A stretch of 64,000 bases of DNA from Colwellia sp. MB3u-41 (lineage in GTDB: Bacteria; Pseudomonadota; Gammaproteobacteria; Enterobacterales; Alteromonadaceae), in contig NZ_JACGUT010000047.1 of the NCBI RefSeq assembly GCF_014076845.1, positions 406,359-470,358 on the forward strand, read 5' to 3'. The translations under genes were made by a program, and so were the position numbers. Each line of letters opens with the position of its first letter. Position 1 is the first letter of the stretch. Positions 46,293-55,329 of the stretch are shown piece after piece. Under the pieces are notes generated by a model. The model ran no database searches and had not been told where the DNA came from. It saw only the letters and a program-made list of their open reading frames with translations.

Positions 46293-47078
46293 TTATTCAT
46301 TTTTAAAAATATTATTTAACATACCTGCAAGTCGAATACCTGCTTTAGCGATTCGTTCATTTAACAGTGGCGTGTTTTTATAAACATATTCATAACCTAA
46401 TTCTTTATCTTCAGGAAAATCATAAACCCTTTCTCTTTTAGATTTAGACTCTTTCGCCCAGTCAAGATAAACAGCCTTTTGCCATAAAGTAATCGTTTCT
46501 GGCGTTTGGTTATTTAAAAAATGAGCATACTCAGTATAAGACAATTGCTGCCTCTCAAGAATCGAGGAATCCCAAACAGCATGAAGTTTTGTGGGTTTTC
46601 CAAACCATTTTACCGTTATTGTATTGCCACCAAGATCATCCCTTCGCCCAACATGTAGCGGTTGGTGGATATCGCCAACAAAATGTATATAAAAAGCCAA
46701 TGCTTGCCACTTTTCTTTTTTTGAGAGGTTTGGATCTCGAAGTTTTTTTTCAAAATCAGATAACGCTTTTAATATATCACCTGCCTTATTCCTCACAAGT
46801 CCATTAAATAGTTCGTCATCATCAACAGAGATATAATGCCAAGGTTTAGCATAGTCCCAATTTTTATCTGAACGAATGTTATCAGGCCAATTGGCTAGTT
46901 TTGCTAACGGATCACCGTTAGTAATTTGCATAAGGGCTTGTTTAGCAGAAGGGTCGAGATTATCTTCTGCTATTTTAGCCACGATTCGGTGTCCATTGGG
47001 ACCCAAGGCTAGAGCGGTTTTAATCGGCAAATGGGCGAGTGTAATTATCATAACCGCCAGCAAGCTTTTATTTATCAT
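46293..47078 (-). CDS. S1/P1 nuclease
   Basis: 261 residues with a signal peptide ending about residue 23 (LALG), so that the mature N-terminal region begins GPNGHRIVAKIAE. In P1 nuclease the mature N-terminal Trp and a set of His/Asp bind three zinc ions; here seen WHYISVD, HFVGDIHQPLHVGRRDDLGGN and LHAVWDSS. It should be a secreted zinc nuclease/3'-nucleotidase degrading extracellular single-stranded nucleic acid, useful for phosphorus and nucleoside scavenging. Confidence 0.93.
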   Translation of the reverse strand: MINKSLLAVMIITLAHLPIKTALALGPNGHRIVAKIAEDNLDPSAKQALMQITNGDPLAKLANWPDNIRSDKNWDYAKPWHYISVDDDELFNGLVRNKAGDILKALSDFEKKLRDPNLSKKEKWQALAFYIHFVGDIHQPLHVGRRDDLGGNTITVKWFGKPTKLHAVWDSSILERQQLSYTEYAHFLNNQTPETITLWQKAVYLDWAKESKSKRERVYDFPEDKELGYEYVYKNTPLLNERIAKAGIRLAGMLNNIFKNE

Positions 47079-47139
47079 TTATATAATCCATGTTTTAGCG
47101 TTGTATTGTGAGTCTTTAAATCTTATTTTTATCTTATTA

Positions 47140-47187
47140 AAACATATGCTTTAGCATGAGTCATAAACTGATAACACATGCTAAAGC
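47140..47187 (-). terminator. Terminator after the enolase-family gene
   Basis: GCTTTAGCATG and CATGCTAAAGC form an 11-base perfect stem with an 18-base loop. On the minus strand it is followed by TATGTTTTAAT. It lies just past the mandelate-racemase-family gene stop. Confidence 0.75.
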
Positions 47188-47201
47188 GAAACGACTCGCG
47201 A

Positions 47202-48386
47202 TTACTTCAACGCATTAACCGTAACATTCGGTGAGCGTTTTACCACTTCATCATTTAATTCAATACCTAAACCAGGTACTTCAGTGACTTGGAAGAAACC
47301 ATTTATCGGTTGTGGGTCTTGTAAACACAATTCACGATTCCAATGCTTGGTCGCATAAGTATGGTGCTCGTGGATTAAAAAGTTAGGGATAGCTGTTTCT
47401 AAATGCAAAGATGCAGCTGTTGCTACCGGGCCACCACAAACGTGCGCTTGAATACGAATATCATAAACATCAGCATAGTCACACACTTTTTTAGATTCGG
47501 TAAAACCACCACATAAGCCAACATCAGGCTGAAGTACATCAATACTTTGATCTTCAAAGTACTGGCGCACATCCCAGCGGTGATATAAACGCTCGCCACC
47601 GGCAATCGGTACATTAACTCGCTCAGCCACTTTTTTATGTACTTTAGCGTTCAAGTAATTAACAGGCTCTTCATACATCATACAGCCGACTTCTTCGACA
47701 ATTTCGCCCATTTGAATCGCAGAAGCAGCGCCCATTAATGAATGCGATTCAAAAATAATATCAACATCTTCGCCGACCGCATCGCGAATAGCGCGTAATC
47801 TGTCGCCGAATAATCGCATTTGTGGTTTGGTGAATAATTTAGTGCGATCAAACGATGAGGTGCCATCAGCGTTATAAACAATAGGGTCTACTTTTACTGC
47901 GTCATAACCTTCTGCTACCGCTTTTAATGCCGCTTCAGCATATTCTTGAGGTAAGAATAACTTCTTAACTTCAACATCCCAATCAAACTGTAATTGGCTA
48001 GCATAAGTGCGTAACTTATCATTAACTTTACCGCCTAATAATTGATAAACAGGTACTCCCAATGCTTTACCTTTTATATCCCAAAGTGCGGTATCAATTG
48101 CGCTCATTGCCGAATATAAAACGGGACCACCACCAAGCCCCCAAAAGCTTTCACGCAACATTCGAGACCATAACAATTCTGTTCTAAACGGGTCAAAGCC
48201 AATCAATACCGCTTCGGTAATTTCTTTTATCATCGCCGCTGCAGCGCTATGTCCCCAATCATAAGCAAGCCCTGCTTCACCGACACCAGAAATACCTTCG
48301 TCAGTATGAACACGAATAAAAACAGGGTTCCAACCAGCGCGATCTGGACATTCAATATCAAAAATTTCTACGTGAGTTACTTTCAT
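47202..48386 (-). CDS. Enolase-superfamily (mandelate racemase/muconate lactonizing) enzyme
   Basis: 394 residues. The capping domain covers about 1-125 (DIKGKALGVPVYQLLGGKV). Barrel residues include Lys in YDAVKVDP, the first metal ligand in IIFESHSLM, Glu-Glu-Pro in MMYEEPVN, GERLY, DVLQPDVGLCGG and the His base in IQAHVCGGP. It removes a proton alpha to a carboxylate; most such enzymes in this branch dehydrate sugar acids. Exact substrate is open. A class II aldolase gene precedes it by 86 bp on the same strand, consistent with a sugar-acid pathway. Confidence 0.87.
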   Translation of the reverse strand: MKVTHVEIFDIECPDRAGWNPVFIRVHTDEGISGVGEAGLAYDWGHSAAAAMIKEITEAVLIGFDPFRTELLWSRMLRESFWGLGGGPVLYSAMSAIDTALWDIKGKALGVPVYQLLGGKVNDKLRTYASQLQFDWDVEVKKLFLPQEYAEAALKAVAEGYDAVKVDPIVYNADGTSSFDRTKLFTKPQMRLFGDRLRAIRDAVGEDVDIIFESHSLMGAASAIQMGEIVEEVGCMMYEEPVNYLNAKVHKKVAERVNVPIAGGERLYHRWDVRQYFEDQSIDVLQPDVGLCGGFTESKKVCDYADVYDIRIQAHVCGGPVATAASLHLETAIPNFLIHEHHTYATKHWNRELCLQDPQPINGFFQVTEVPGLGIELNDEVVKRSPNVTVNALK

Positions 48387-48472
48387 TTTATCTTCTCTAA
48401 ATAGGTTGAGGTTTGTCGCAGAGAACTTACTTCAATAGTGGCGTACGAGATGCAAATACGGCTTTATTATTG

Positions 48473-49243
48473 TTAGGTCGCAAAGTTAGGGTCAGCACGA
48501 TACACTTTTCTGACCATGGCCGGCCAAGACTTTTGCCCACCGGAACTGCCCGTATGAACAATATTAGCTTGTGCTTTAATACCGTCGACAATGCTTTGGT
48601 CTACTAAAATGGGGGCCATTGCGGTTGCCATCACTTGCAATTGTACTTGGCAAGCACGCGTTAAGTCGTACATGTGCATAAACGCATCACCGATTGTATC
48701 TCCTAACGTTAAGCCACCATGATTTCTCAGCAACATAAAATTTGCCGTGCCTAAGTTATTTTGTAAGCGTAATTTTTCATCAGCGTTTACCGCTAAACCT
48801 TCGTAATCATGATAGCTAAGAGAGGCAAGTGCAAACATAGCATATTGACTTAACGGTAATAACCCTTCTTCTAAGCTAGCGACCGCGATAGTTTCATTAG
48901 TGTGTAAATGTAAAACACATTGGGCTTCGTGACGTGCTTCATGCACTGCACTATGAATAGTAAAACCTGCAGGGTTAATTTCAAAAGGGCAATCAGGGTC
49001 AATAATATTGCCCGCTAAGTCTATTTTCACTAAATTTGATGCGGTTATTTCGTCAAAGGCTAAACCGAAAGCATTAATGAGTAAGTGCTCAGACTCAGGA
49101 ATACGCGCTGAAATATGCGTGTAAATCAAATCATCCCAGCCATACATGGCGACAAGGCGATAACAAGCCGCTAAATCAATACGTGTTTGCCATTCTAGTG
49201 CTGACACTTTATTTTTTAAGTTAATCTGTGGAATAGTTAACAT
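48473..49243 (-). CDS. Class II aldolase/adducin family protein
   Basis: 256 residues. ERQTRIDLAACYRLV-type start (WQTRIDLAACYRLVAMYGW), THISARIPESEHLLINAFG (phosphate-like loop), HLHTNETIAVA with the zinc His pair, and LLRNHGGLTLGDTIGDAF with the third His. This is the zinc-dependent class II aldolase/adducin head fold; many members without a phosphate substrate carry out decarboxylation or retro-aldol cleavage. It heads the pair with the enolase-superfamily gene. Exact reaction unknown. Confidence 0.88.
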   Translation of the reverse strand: MLTIPQINLKNKVSALEWQTRIDLAACYRLVAMYGWDDLIYTHISARIPESEHLLINAFGLAFDEITASNLVKIDLAGNIIDPDCPFEINPAGFTIHSAVHEARHEAQCVLHLHTNETIAVASLEEGLLPLSQYAMFALASLSYHDYEGLAVNADEKLRLQNNLGTANFMLLRNHGGLTLGDTIGDAFMHMYDLTRACQVQLQVMATAMAPILVDQSIVDGIKAQANIVHTGSSGGQKSWPAMVRKVYRADPNFAT

Positions 49244-49373
49244 TAAAGTCCTTTAAACAATTGTTATTTTGGTATTTTAAATCATCGATAATACGAATCA
49301 AACCACTAGTTTAAGAAATCACCCTTAAAGTGTAGATAAAAATAAGCTAAGGTAAGTCGTCATTCACATTAGC

Positions 49374-49547
49374 TTAAATAAACATCTTAATTAAACTACC
49401 AATGAGTAAAATAAACACTAAAATTGGGATAATCTTTGAATACTTAGCTTGTTCCTCATCCCCCATAGGTTTACCAAAACGTTCACCGAATATAACCATT
49501 AACGCGATACCAGCAAATACCGCTAATAAAATCATTATTAATGTCAT
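49374..49547 (-). CDS. Small two-helix membrane protein, 57 residues
   Basis: Read directly on the minus strand: ATG at 49547 with GGAG seven bases upstream, stop at 49374. The product has two hydrophobic helices (MILLAVFAGIALMVIF; IPILVFILLIGSLI) joined by a charged loop GERFGKPMGDEEQAKYSK. No named family was recognised, but the compact layout and good ribosome site support a real gene. It lies between the class II aldolase and the divergent ThrE-type gene. Confidence 0.65.
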   Translation of the reverse strand: MTLIMILLAVFAGIALMVIFGERFGKPMGDEEQAKYSKIIPILVFILLIGSLIKMFI

Positions 49548-49646
49548 TATTTCTCCAATTATGAGTATCTAAATCAATTGCACATTGCATTAGCTGATTA
49601 TTCAATTACCATAACAAGATAACACGTAAAATGCGTAAACAATAAA

Positions 49647-50873
49647 ATGACTGCACCGGATAACTTTGCTGAAAAGCGAAGGTTTATTATAAGATTAGGG
49701 AAAGCTTTGCATAAGTTTGGTACGCCAGCTTATCGCCTAGAGGCACATCTGCAAGATGTCTCAACATTTCTTGAATTAAAAGCCTGTTTTATCATCACGC
49801 CAACAGCGCTAACGTTTGTATTATCTGAAGATGAAGAGAATCAGCAATATAACCATGTTATTCGTGTGAAGCCCGGTGAACTTGATTTAGGATCACTTGC
49901 TCGAACCGATGAGTTAGTTGACGAATTAAGTTCTGGACAGCGCACATTAACTGAAGCAATTGAACGACTTGATGAAATCGCCAACAAACCTAACCCTTAC
50001 GGGCGTTTTCTTACTTTTCTAGCTTTTGGCGCTTCAAGTGGTGCTTTTTCCATGTTGATGCACACCAGTTGGAATGATGTGTTTTGGTCGGTATTGCTCG
50101 GTTTTGTTGCTTGCTTATTTACCTTTTGGGCTGAATACTCTCGCCGAATTACCGAGACACTAGAGCCAATTGCAGCCATAACAACCGCGCTATTGGCCTC
50201 GGCAATCACCCTTATCGATCCAACAATCAATATGCCATTGGTGATACTTTCTGCCATTATTGCCTTTATACCTGGCTTAGCCTTAACGCTTGGTTTAGCT
50301 GAATTAGCCGCTCGACATCTAATGTCAGGAACCGCACGTATTATGGATGCCATAATGATGCTGTTTAAGCTTTATTTTGGCGCAGTCCTAGGTATGGCGT
50401 TAGGAAAGTTATTTTGGGGCGAAGTTGTATACGTTACCCCCGGTAATATGCCAATTTGGACCGCATGGGCAGCCGTTACCACGTTATCAATTAGCTTGGT
50501 TATTTTATTTCGCGTGCGTAAGAAAGATGCACCTTGGGGAATGATTTCTGGCTATGTGGCTTACGGTGCGAGTATTATTGGTGCCGCTTATCTGGGGCCA
50601 GCGCTAGGCGCGTTTGTTGGAGCATTTGTACTGGGGATGTATGCTAATTTATTCTCACGCATTATGAGGTTACCTTCTAGTATTGTTAAATTATTAGGCC
50701 TTGTTGTACTTGTGCCGGGGAGTAAAGTTTATATCGGTTTAAACAGTGCGGTATCTGGTGTAAATATGCTCAATACCAATAATATTGGCTCAGAAGCCTT
50801 TTTAATTTTTATGTCGTTAGTGGCGGGGCTTATTTTCTCAAATGTTGCCCTACCCTCACGTAAAGCGTTGTAA
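49647..50873 (+). CDS. ThrE-type threonine/serine exporter
   Basis: 408 residues. The N-terminal soluble part (about 1-115) contains LGKALHKFGTPAYRLEAHL, the typical ThrE N-terminus, and the rest has about ten membrane helices with the two ThrE modules (SGAFSMLMH-type and GSKVYIGLNSAVSG-type) in one protein, as in Corynebacterium ThrE. It should export threonine/serine or similar. TetR starts 13 bp after its stop. Confidence 0.88.
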   Translation: MTAPDNFAEKRRFIIRLGKALHKFGTPAYRLEAHLQDVSTFLELKACFIITPTALTFVLSEDEENQQYNHVIRVKPGELDLGSLARTDELVDELSSGQRTLTEAIERLDEIANKPNPYGRFLTFLAFGASSGAFSMLMHTSWNDVFWSVLLGFVACLFTFWAEYSRRITETLEPIAAITTALLASAITLIDPTINMPLVILSAIIAFIPGLALTLGLAELAARHLMSGTARIMDAIMMLFKLYFGAVLGMALGKLFWGEVVYVTPGNMPIWTAWAAVTTLSISLVILFRVRKKDAPWGMISGYVAYGASIIGAAYLGPALGAFVGAFVLGMYANLFSRIMRLPSSIVKLLGLVVLVPGSKVYIGLNSAVSGVNMLNTNNIGSEAFLIFMSLVAGLIFSNVALPSRKAL

Positions 50874-50886
50874 TATAAGTGCCTGA

Positions 50887-51501
50887 ATGAAACAACCCAG
50901 TAAAAAAACCGCTTATCATCACGGCGACTTACGCAGTTCACTCGTAGAAACGGGTGCTAAAATGATAAAAGAAGCAGGCATCGAAGGGCTTTCATTACGA
51001 AAGCTCGCTGAACGCATTGGTGTTTCTCGTACAGCAACGTATCATCACTTTAACAATAAAAATGATTTACTTTGCGCGATAGCTGCATTAGGTTTTATTC
51101 AATGGACAAATATTTCTAATACGATATTTGACGACAAAAACCTTTCAGGGGAAGAAAAGTTTCGTGAATTTGTTTATCAGTACATAACATTTGCAACACA
51201 GAACGCTTCAATTTACGAATTGATGTTTGGCAAAACAATTTGGAAAAAAAACAATAGCGATCAAGCACTGCGTGACATCGCTTACCCAAGCTTTAATTAT
51301 CAACTAGAAATGACCAAAACTTGGCAACAGCAAGGTTTATTGATTGACAACGAAAATAGCTTACGTTTAGCGCAAGTGACTTGGGGAACATTACACGGAA
51401 TTGTCCGTTTACTTATTGATGGAATTTACCTTGATACCAGCCATATTGATGAAATGTGCGAGTGTGTAGTAAAGGTTTTTATTCAACAACAAAAAATATA
51501 A
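50887..51501 (+). CDS. TetR family regulator
   Basis: 204 residues. YHHGDLRSSLVETGAKMI leads to the HTH GLSLRKLAERIGVSRTATYHHF. The C-terminal part is the WHG-type ligand-binding domain with YPSFNYQLEMTKTW. It is 13 bp after the ThrE-type gene and 12 bp before the PilZ-like gene, so the three form an operon. Its operator was not identified. Confidence 0.92.
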   Translation: MKQPSKKTAYHHGDLRSSLVETGAKMIKEAGIEGLSLRKLAERIGVSRTATYHHFNNKNDLLCAIAALGFIQWTNISNTIFDDKNLSGEEKFREFVYQYITFATQNASIYELMFGKTIWKKNNSDQALRDIAYPSFNYQLEMTKTWQQQGLLIDNENSLRLAQVTWGTLHGIVRLLIDGIYLDTSHIDEMCECVVKVFIQQQKI

Positions 51502-51513
51502 CAAGGGTTAAAC

Positions 51514-52122
51514 ATGTCTGAAGACAACCAAAATAAAACAGCTCAGTTTGATCAGTTCTTTTCAATCACTTACCCTTTCAATGTGAACGCAACTCTCATT
51601 GAAAGTAACACTCCGCCAAGTTACCCCGCATTTATGAACACCATGCCCATGCCGTTTAAGATGGCCTCTGAAATAATCACACTTGACCAAACGGCATTAA
51701 GACCTTTGCAAACAATTGGTAGTGTTGCCGGACAGTTAGTCGATTATTTACATCATCAGGCCAAAAAAATTGATTTGCTCGTCAGTTATATTCTGAGTGA
51801 ACAAGACAATGAAGCACAACGTTACCAAGGCACTGATTTCGGTGGTGGTGGTGTTATTTTTACCAGTAAAACCCCCTTCGCTGTTGGTCAATTTATTGAA
51901 CTAAAAATATTCCTACTTGACGATAATTGTGCAATTTACTGTTGCGGTGAAATAATTTCAGTCAAGACTGAGAGTGATGAACTTAATAGCTTCAAGGTTA
52001 TTTATCATCATATTCGTGAAGAAGACCGTGAAATATTAGTGCGTTGTAGCCTTCATCAGCAATCAAAGCAATTACAGATCTTAGCGCAAAAACGTAATGA
52101 AGAATCAGCTAAACAAACCTAA
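51514..52122 (+). CDS. PilZ-like domain protein
   Basis: 202 residues. A helical N-terminal half precedes a PilZ-like beta-barrel with YQGTDFGGGGVIF in place of the D/NxSxxG motif and VGQFIELKIFLL, ISVKTESDELNSFKVIYH. The RxxxR arm expected before the barrel is unclear, so c-di-GMP binding cannot be claimed. Proteins of this type are common beside TetR genes in Alteromonadales. Operon with ThrE-TetR. Confidence 0.75.
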   Translation: MSEDNQNKTAQFDQFFSITYPFNVNATLIESNTPPSYPAFMNTMPMPFKMASEIITLDQTALRPLQTIGSVAGQLVDYLHHQAKKIDLLVSYILSEQDNEAQRYQGTDFGGGGVIFTSKTPFAVGQFIELKIFLLDDNCAIYCCGEIISVKTESDELNSFKVIYHHIREEDREILVRCSLHQQSKQLQILAQKRNEESAKQT

Positions 52123-52131
52123 TACTCTTTT

Positions 52132-52159
52132 TTATTGCACCTTGTTATTCGTGCAATAA
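52132..52159. other. Inverted repeat after the PilZ-like gene
   Basis: TTATTGCAC and GTGCAATAA form a nine-base stem with a ten-base loop about 10 bases after the stop. The T-run lies before rather than after the stem, so it is not a standard terminator. Confidence 0.5.
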
Positions 52160-52291
52160 GTCAGTATTACGATTTATGCTGTATTTACTCCTTTAAATCT
52201 ATCTGATAAACCGCGCACTTTAACGCCTATTCCTTGTTGAATAAAGCAAAAACAGATAGCGTTATTAGATGACAATTTCAGGAACATACCT

Positions 52292-53587
52292 ATGAACATG
52301 AATAAAAGAGCTTTTCTAAAAGCGGGTAGTGCAGGTCTTGCCGCATTATCCGTATCAACTGCTGCGTTCGCCTCATCAACTAAAATGGCTGAGTCAAAGC
52401 ACTCAACACTGAAAAACATTACCCAAAGTGTTTCGGCTATAACTACTAAAGAACGTGAAATTCGCATTAAAAAAGCACAGAAATTAATGCAGCAAATGAA
52501 TATCTCTGCACTCATTATTGAGCCGGGTGCAGCAATGGATTATTTCTCGGGTATTCAATGGTGGCGCAGCGAACGCCTAACCGCGTTAGTTATTCCGCAA
52601 CAAGGTAAAGTCGGTATTGTTTGTCCCTTTTTTGAAGAACCCAGCATTCAAGAAAGTTTGGCTATTACTGGTGATATTCGTGTTTGGCAAGAACATGAAA
52701 GTCCTTTTGAGCGCATTAAACAAATATTAGTAGACCGGAATATTAGCCTTGCAAAAGGTACTATTGGTTTTGAAAATTCAGTGCGTTACTTTGTTCAACA
52801 TGGCGTAATGAGTTTACTATCAAATATGCAGCATGTTAGCGCAGAGCCTGTAACTCGTGGTTGCCGTATCATTAAAAGCCACCATGAACTACAACTAATG
52901 CATAAAGCGAATGAAGTAACACTATTAGCTTATAGCGAGGTTTACTCAAAATTAGAAGTGGGGATGACATCTTCACACGTTAAAAGCCTGATGAGTAACG
53001 CACAATCAATGTTGGGTGGCAATAGCCCATGGAATATGGCATTAATTGATCAAGCAAGTGCTTTCCCACATGGCAGTAAAAAGAAGCATTTGATCCAAGA
53101 AGGTTCAATTGTTTTAATGGACTGCGGCTGTAATGTTCATGGTTATCAATCAGATATCAGCCGAACATTTGTTGTAGGTGAGCCATCAAAGCGTCAACGT
53201 GATATTTGGCAAACGGTACGTACAGGACAAAAAATAGCGTTTGAGCAAGCCCAAATAGGATCTGCTGCCGGTTTAGTTGACGATGCCGTAAGAAAGCATT
53301 ATCAAGCACAAGGGTTTGGACCTGATTATAAACTACCCGGTTTATCTCACCGAACGGGGCATGGCATAGGTATGGAAGGCCATGAAAGTGTGAATTTTGT
53401 TCATGGTGAACAAGAGAAATTAAGAGCAGGCATGTGCTTTTCTAATGAACCCGGTATTTATATTCCAGGAGAATTTGGTGTTCGCCTTGAAGACTGTATT
53501 TACATGACAGATAAGGGCCCGCAGTGGTTTACTGTACCGCCCGACTCTCTAGATTCACCCTTAGGCAAAGTGGCTACATTTACTTAG
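52292..53587 (+). CDS. Exported M24 family Xaa-Pro peptidase
   Basis: 431 residues. MNKRAFLKAGSAGLAAL then STAAFASS looks like a Tat-type leader with KR in place of twin Arg; it may instead use Sec. A creatinase-like N-terminal domain (residues 60-185) precedes a pita-bread M24 domain with metal ligands in LMDCGCNVHGYQSDISRTF (two Asp), HRTGHGIGMEGHE (His), FSNEPGIY (Glu) and VRLEDCIYM (Glu). It likely cleaves Xaa-Pro bonds in periplasmic peptides. Confidence 0.9.
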   Translation: MNMNKRAFLKAGSAGLAALSVSTAAFASSTKMAESKHSTLKNITQSVSAITTKEREIRIKKAQKLMQQMNISALIIEPGAAMDYFSGIQWWRSERLTALVIPQQGKVGIVCPFFEEPSIQESLAITGDIRVWQEHESPFERIKQILVDRNISLAKGTIGFENSVRYFVQHGVMSLLSNMQHVSAEPVTRGCRIIKSHHELQLMHKANEVTLLAYSEVYSKLEVGMTSSHVKSLMSNAQSMLGGNSPWNMALIDQASAFPHGSKKKHLIQEGSIVLMDCGCNVHGYQSDISRTFVVGEPSKRQRDIWQTVRTGQKIAFEQAQIGSAAGLVDDAVRKHYQAQGFGPDYKLPGLSHRTGHGIGMEGHESVNFVHGEQEKLRAGMCFSNEPGIYIPGEFGVRLEDCIYMTDKGPQWFTVPPDSLDSPLGKVATFT

Positions 53588-53683
53588 TTGCCCTTTAGGC
53601 TTTATTTATAGACTTTGTTGATGATGATACAAAATATAAACAGGGTCATTTTTTGATATATTGATTATTGGAGTTACCATTGC

Positions 53684-53742
53684 CGCGCATGTAGTGAACA
53701 CGCTAACTAACATGCGCGAATTATTTTACGCGGTAAAATAAT
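53684..53742. other. Two adjacent inverted repeats between convergent genes
   Basis: CGCGCATGT/ACATGCGCG (53684-53718, nine-base arms, 17-base loop) is directly followed by ATTATTTTAC/GTAAAATAAT with a GCG centre (53720-53742). They lie in the 190-bp gap between the convergent M24 peptidase and MocR genes; possible terminator pair or element remnant. Confidence 0.65.
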
Positions 53743-53779
53743 CCCACTACAAGTTCTAACACTCAAGAATTCAGCACTA

Positions 53780-55216
53780 TTAACCTTCTTTAATTCTCCC
53801 CTTTTGTATCACCTTTTCACACAACTCCCCCAACTTTATTAAGGCTTGTAATCTATGCCCTTTCGTTGGGTGTGCAAAGCTTAATCTCAGACAATTTGAG
53901 AACTTTTTGACCGATGAAAATAATCGGCCAGGAGTAATAATTATCCCTTGAGCAATCGCATCTTTATAAAGTAAGAATGTATCAATCTCTGTTGGCAACT
54001 GCACCCAAATAGCTAGACCACCGTCAGGTACAGTAAATGTTGTCGATATTTTCCAGTTATCTGCAATCGCATCAGTTAACTGATCTCTTTGCTTAAGCAG
54101 TACTTTACGGTATTGATGCAAGTGCCGTTCGAAATGCCCTTCGGCCAAAAAACTCGACAAGCCATATTGAATGGCTTGACTCGTCGATAATTGATAAACC
54201 AATTTCATGTGGACTATTTTGTTTAAGTGCTTACCCGCTACAATCCACCCAAGTCGTAAATCTCTTGATAATGACTTTGAAAAAGAGCTACATAAGATAA
54301 AATTACCCTGCGTATCATAATTTTTAAGCGACTCGACTTTAGAATGAAAGCCAAGGTCGCCATAGATATCGTCTTCTATTATGATGATATTTTTTTCTGT
54401 CGCAAGGGCTGCTATTTTACGTTTTTCTTTTGTTGGTATCAGTGCCCCCGTGGGTGTAGCAAAATTTGCGGTTAGCACACAGGCTTTTATATCCCATTTT
54501 TTTGTCGCTTCCTCAAGCGAATCAGCGGTTAAACCAATAGTGTAAGAAGTTGGCAGCTCAAGCACTTTTAATTTAAGTTGTTGTAATAACTGTAATACAC
54601 CATAAAAAGCAGGGCTCTCTATCGCAACAATATCACCGGGTTCGCACGTTGCAGTTAACGCCAAAAACAAACTATTTTGACACCCTGAAGTAATGCATAT
54701 TTCCTGTTCTGAAATATGAAGATCACGCCTTCTATAATGCTCACTAATTTGATGCCTTAATGGCAAATATCCGGTGGGTTCGCAATAATATAACGCATTA
54801 TTTTGTGGATTCTTTCGTAACGCACGGCTGATATGTCGGTTCAATAACAATAAATGGTTTGGTGGTTTAGTAATGTCTAAGTTTATTGGCGCTATATCAA
54901 AAGCTGCCGTTCTTTCCATAATTTCATAAAAAATTTCAGGTACATCAACCAGTTTGGGTTTGTCGATTTGAGTTAGCCCTTGACTGATCTGTTGTTGAGG
55001 TTTAACGGCTGAAACGTAATAACCTGACTTTGTTTTAACAAAAACAATACCTCTTGCTTCTAAGGTGTGAAGGGCTTTTTGAACTGATATTTTTGAAACA
55101 CTGTAAATACTTGCCAGATCACGAATAGAAGGCAGCTTTTCATTACATCGCCATTTGTTGTCTTCTATTTGCCGCATTAATTTATGAGCTAACTGTTCAT
55201 ATTTAAATTGTCTCAT
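53780..55216 (-). CDS. MocR/PdxR-type regulator (GntR HTH plus aminotransferase fold)
   Basis: 478 residues. The N-terminal GntR HTH is LPSIRDLASIYSVSKISVQKAL; the C-terminal class I aminotransferase-like domain has TSGCQNSLFLALT, TPTGALIPT, IIIEDDIYGDL and the PLP Lys in CSSFSKSLSRDLRLGW. MocR factors bind PLP and often regulate a divergent gene. Here the divergent gene is ccoG, 113 bp away, an unusual partner. Confidence 0.93.
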   Translation of the reverse strand: MRQFKYEQLAHKLMRQIEDNKWRCNEKLPSIRDLASIYSVSKISVQKALHTLEARGIVFVKTKSGYYVSAVKPQQQISQGLTQIDKPKLVDVPEIFYEIMERTAAFDIAPINLDITKPPNHLLLLNRHISRALRKNPQNNALYYCEPTGYLPLRHQISEHYRRRDLHISEQEICITSGCQNSLFLALTATCEPGDIVAIESPAFYGVLQLLQQLKLKVLELPTSYTIGLTADSLEEATKKWDIKACVLTANFATPTGALIPTKEKRKIAALATEKNIIIIEDDIYGDLGFHSKVESLKNYDTQGNFILCSSFSKSLSRDLRLGWIVAGKHLNKIVHMKLVYQLSTSQAIQYGLSSFLAEGHFERHLHQYRKVLLKQRDQLTDAIADNWKISTTFTVPDGGLAIWVQLPTEIDTFLLYKDAIAQGIIITPGRLFSSVKKFSNCLRLSFAHPTKGHRLQALIKLGELCEKVIQKGRIKEG

Positions 55217-55329
55217 CTTATACCTCAGCCAATCAATCTGTACCTATTGTAATTTATTATACTGTATCTATAAATGACAGATTAACAATTTAAACTTCCC
55301 GCAATGTAAATCCTTACTGGGGAAACCAA

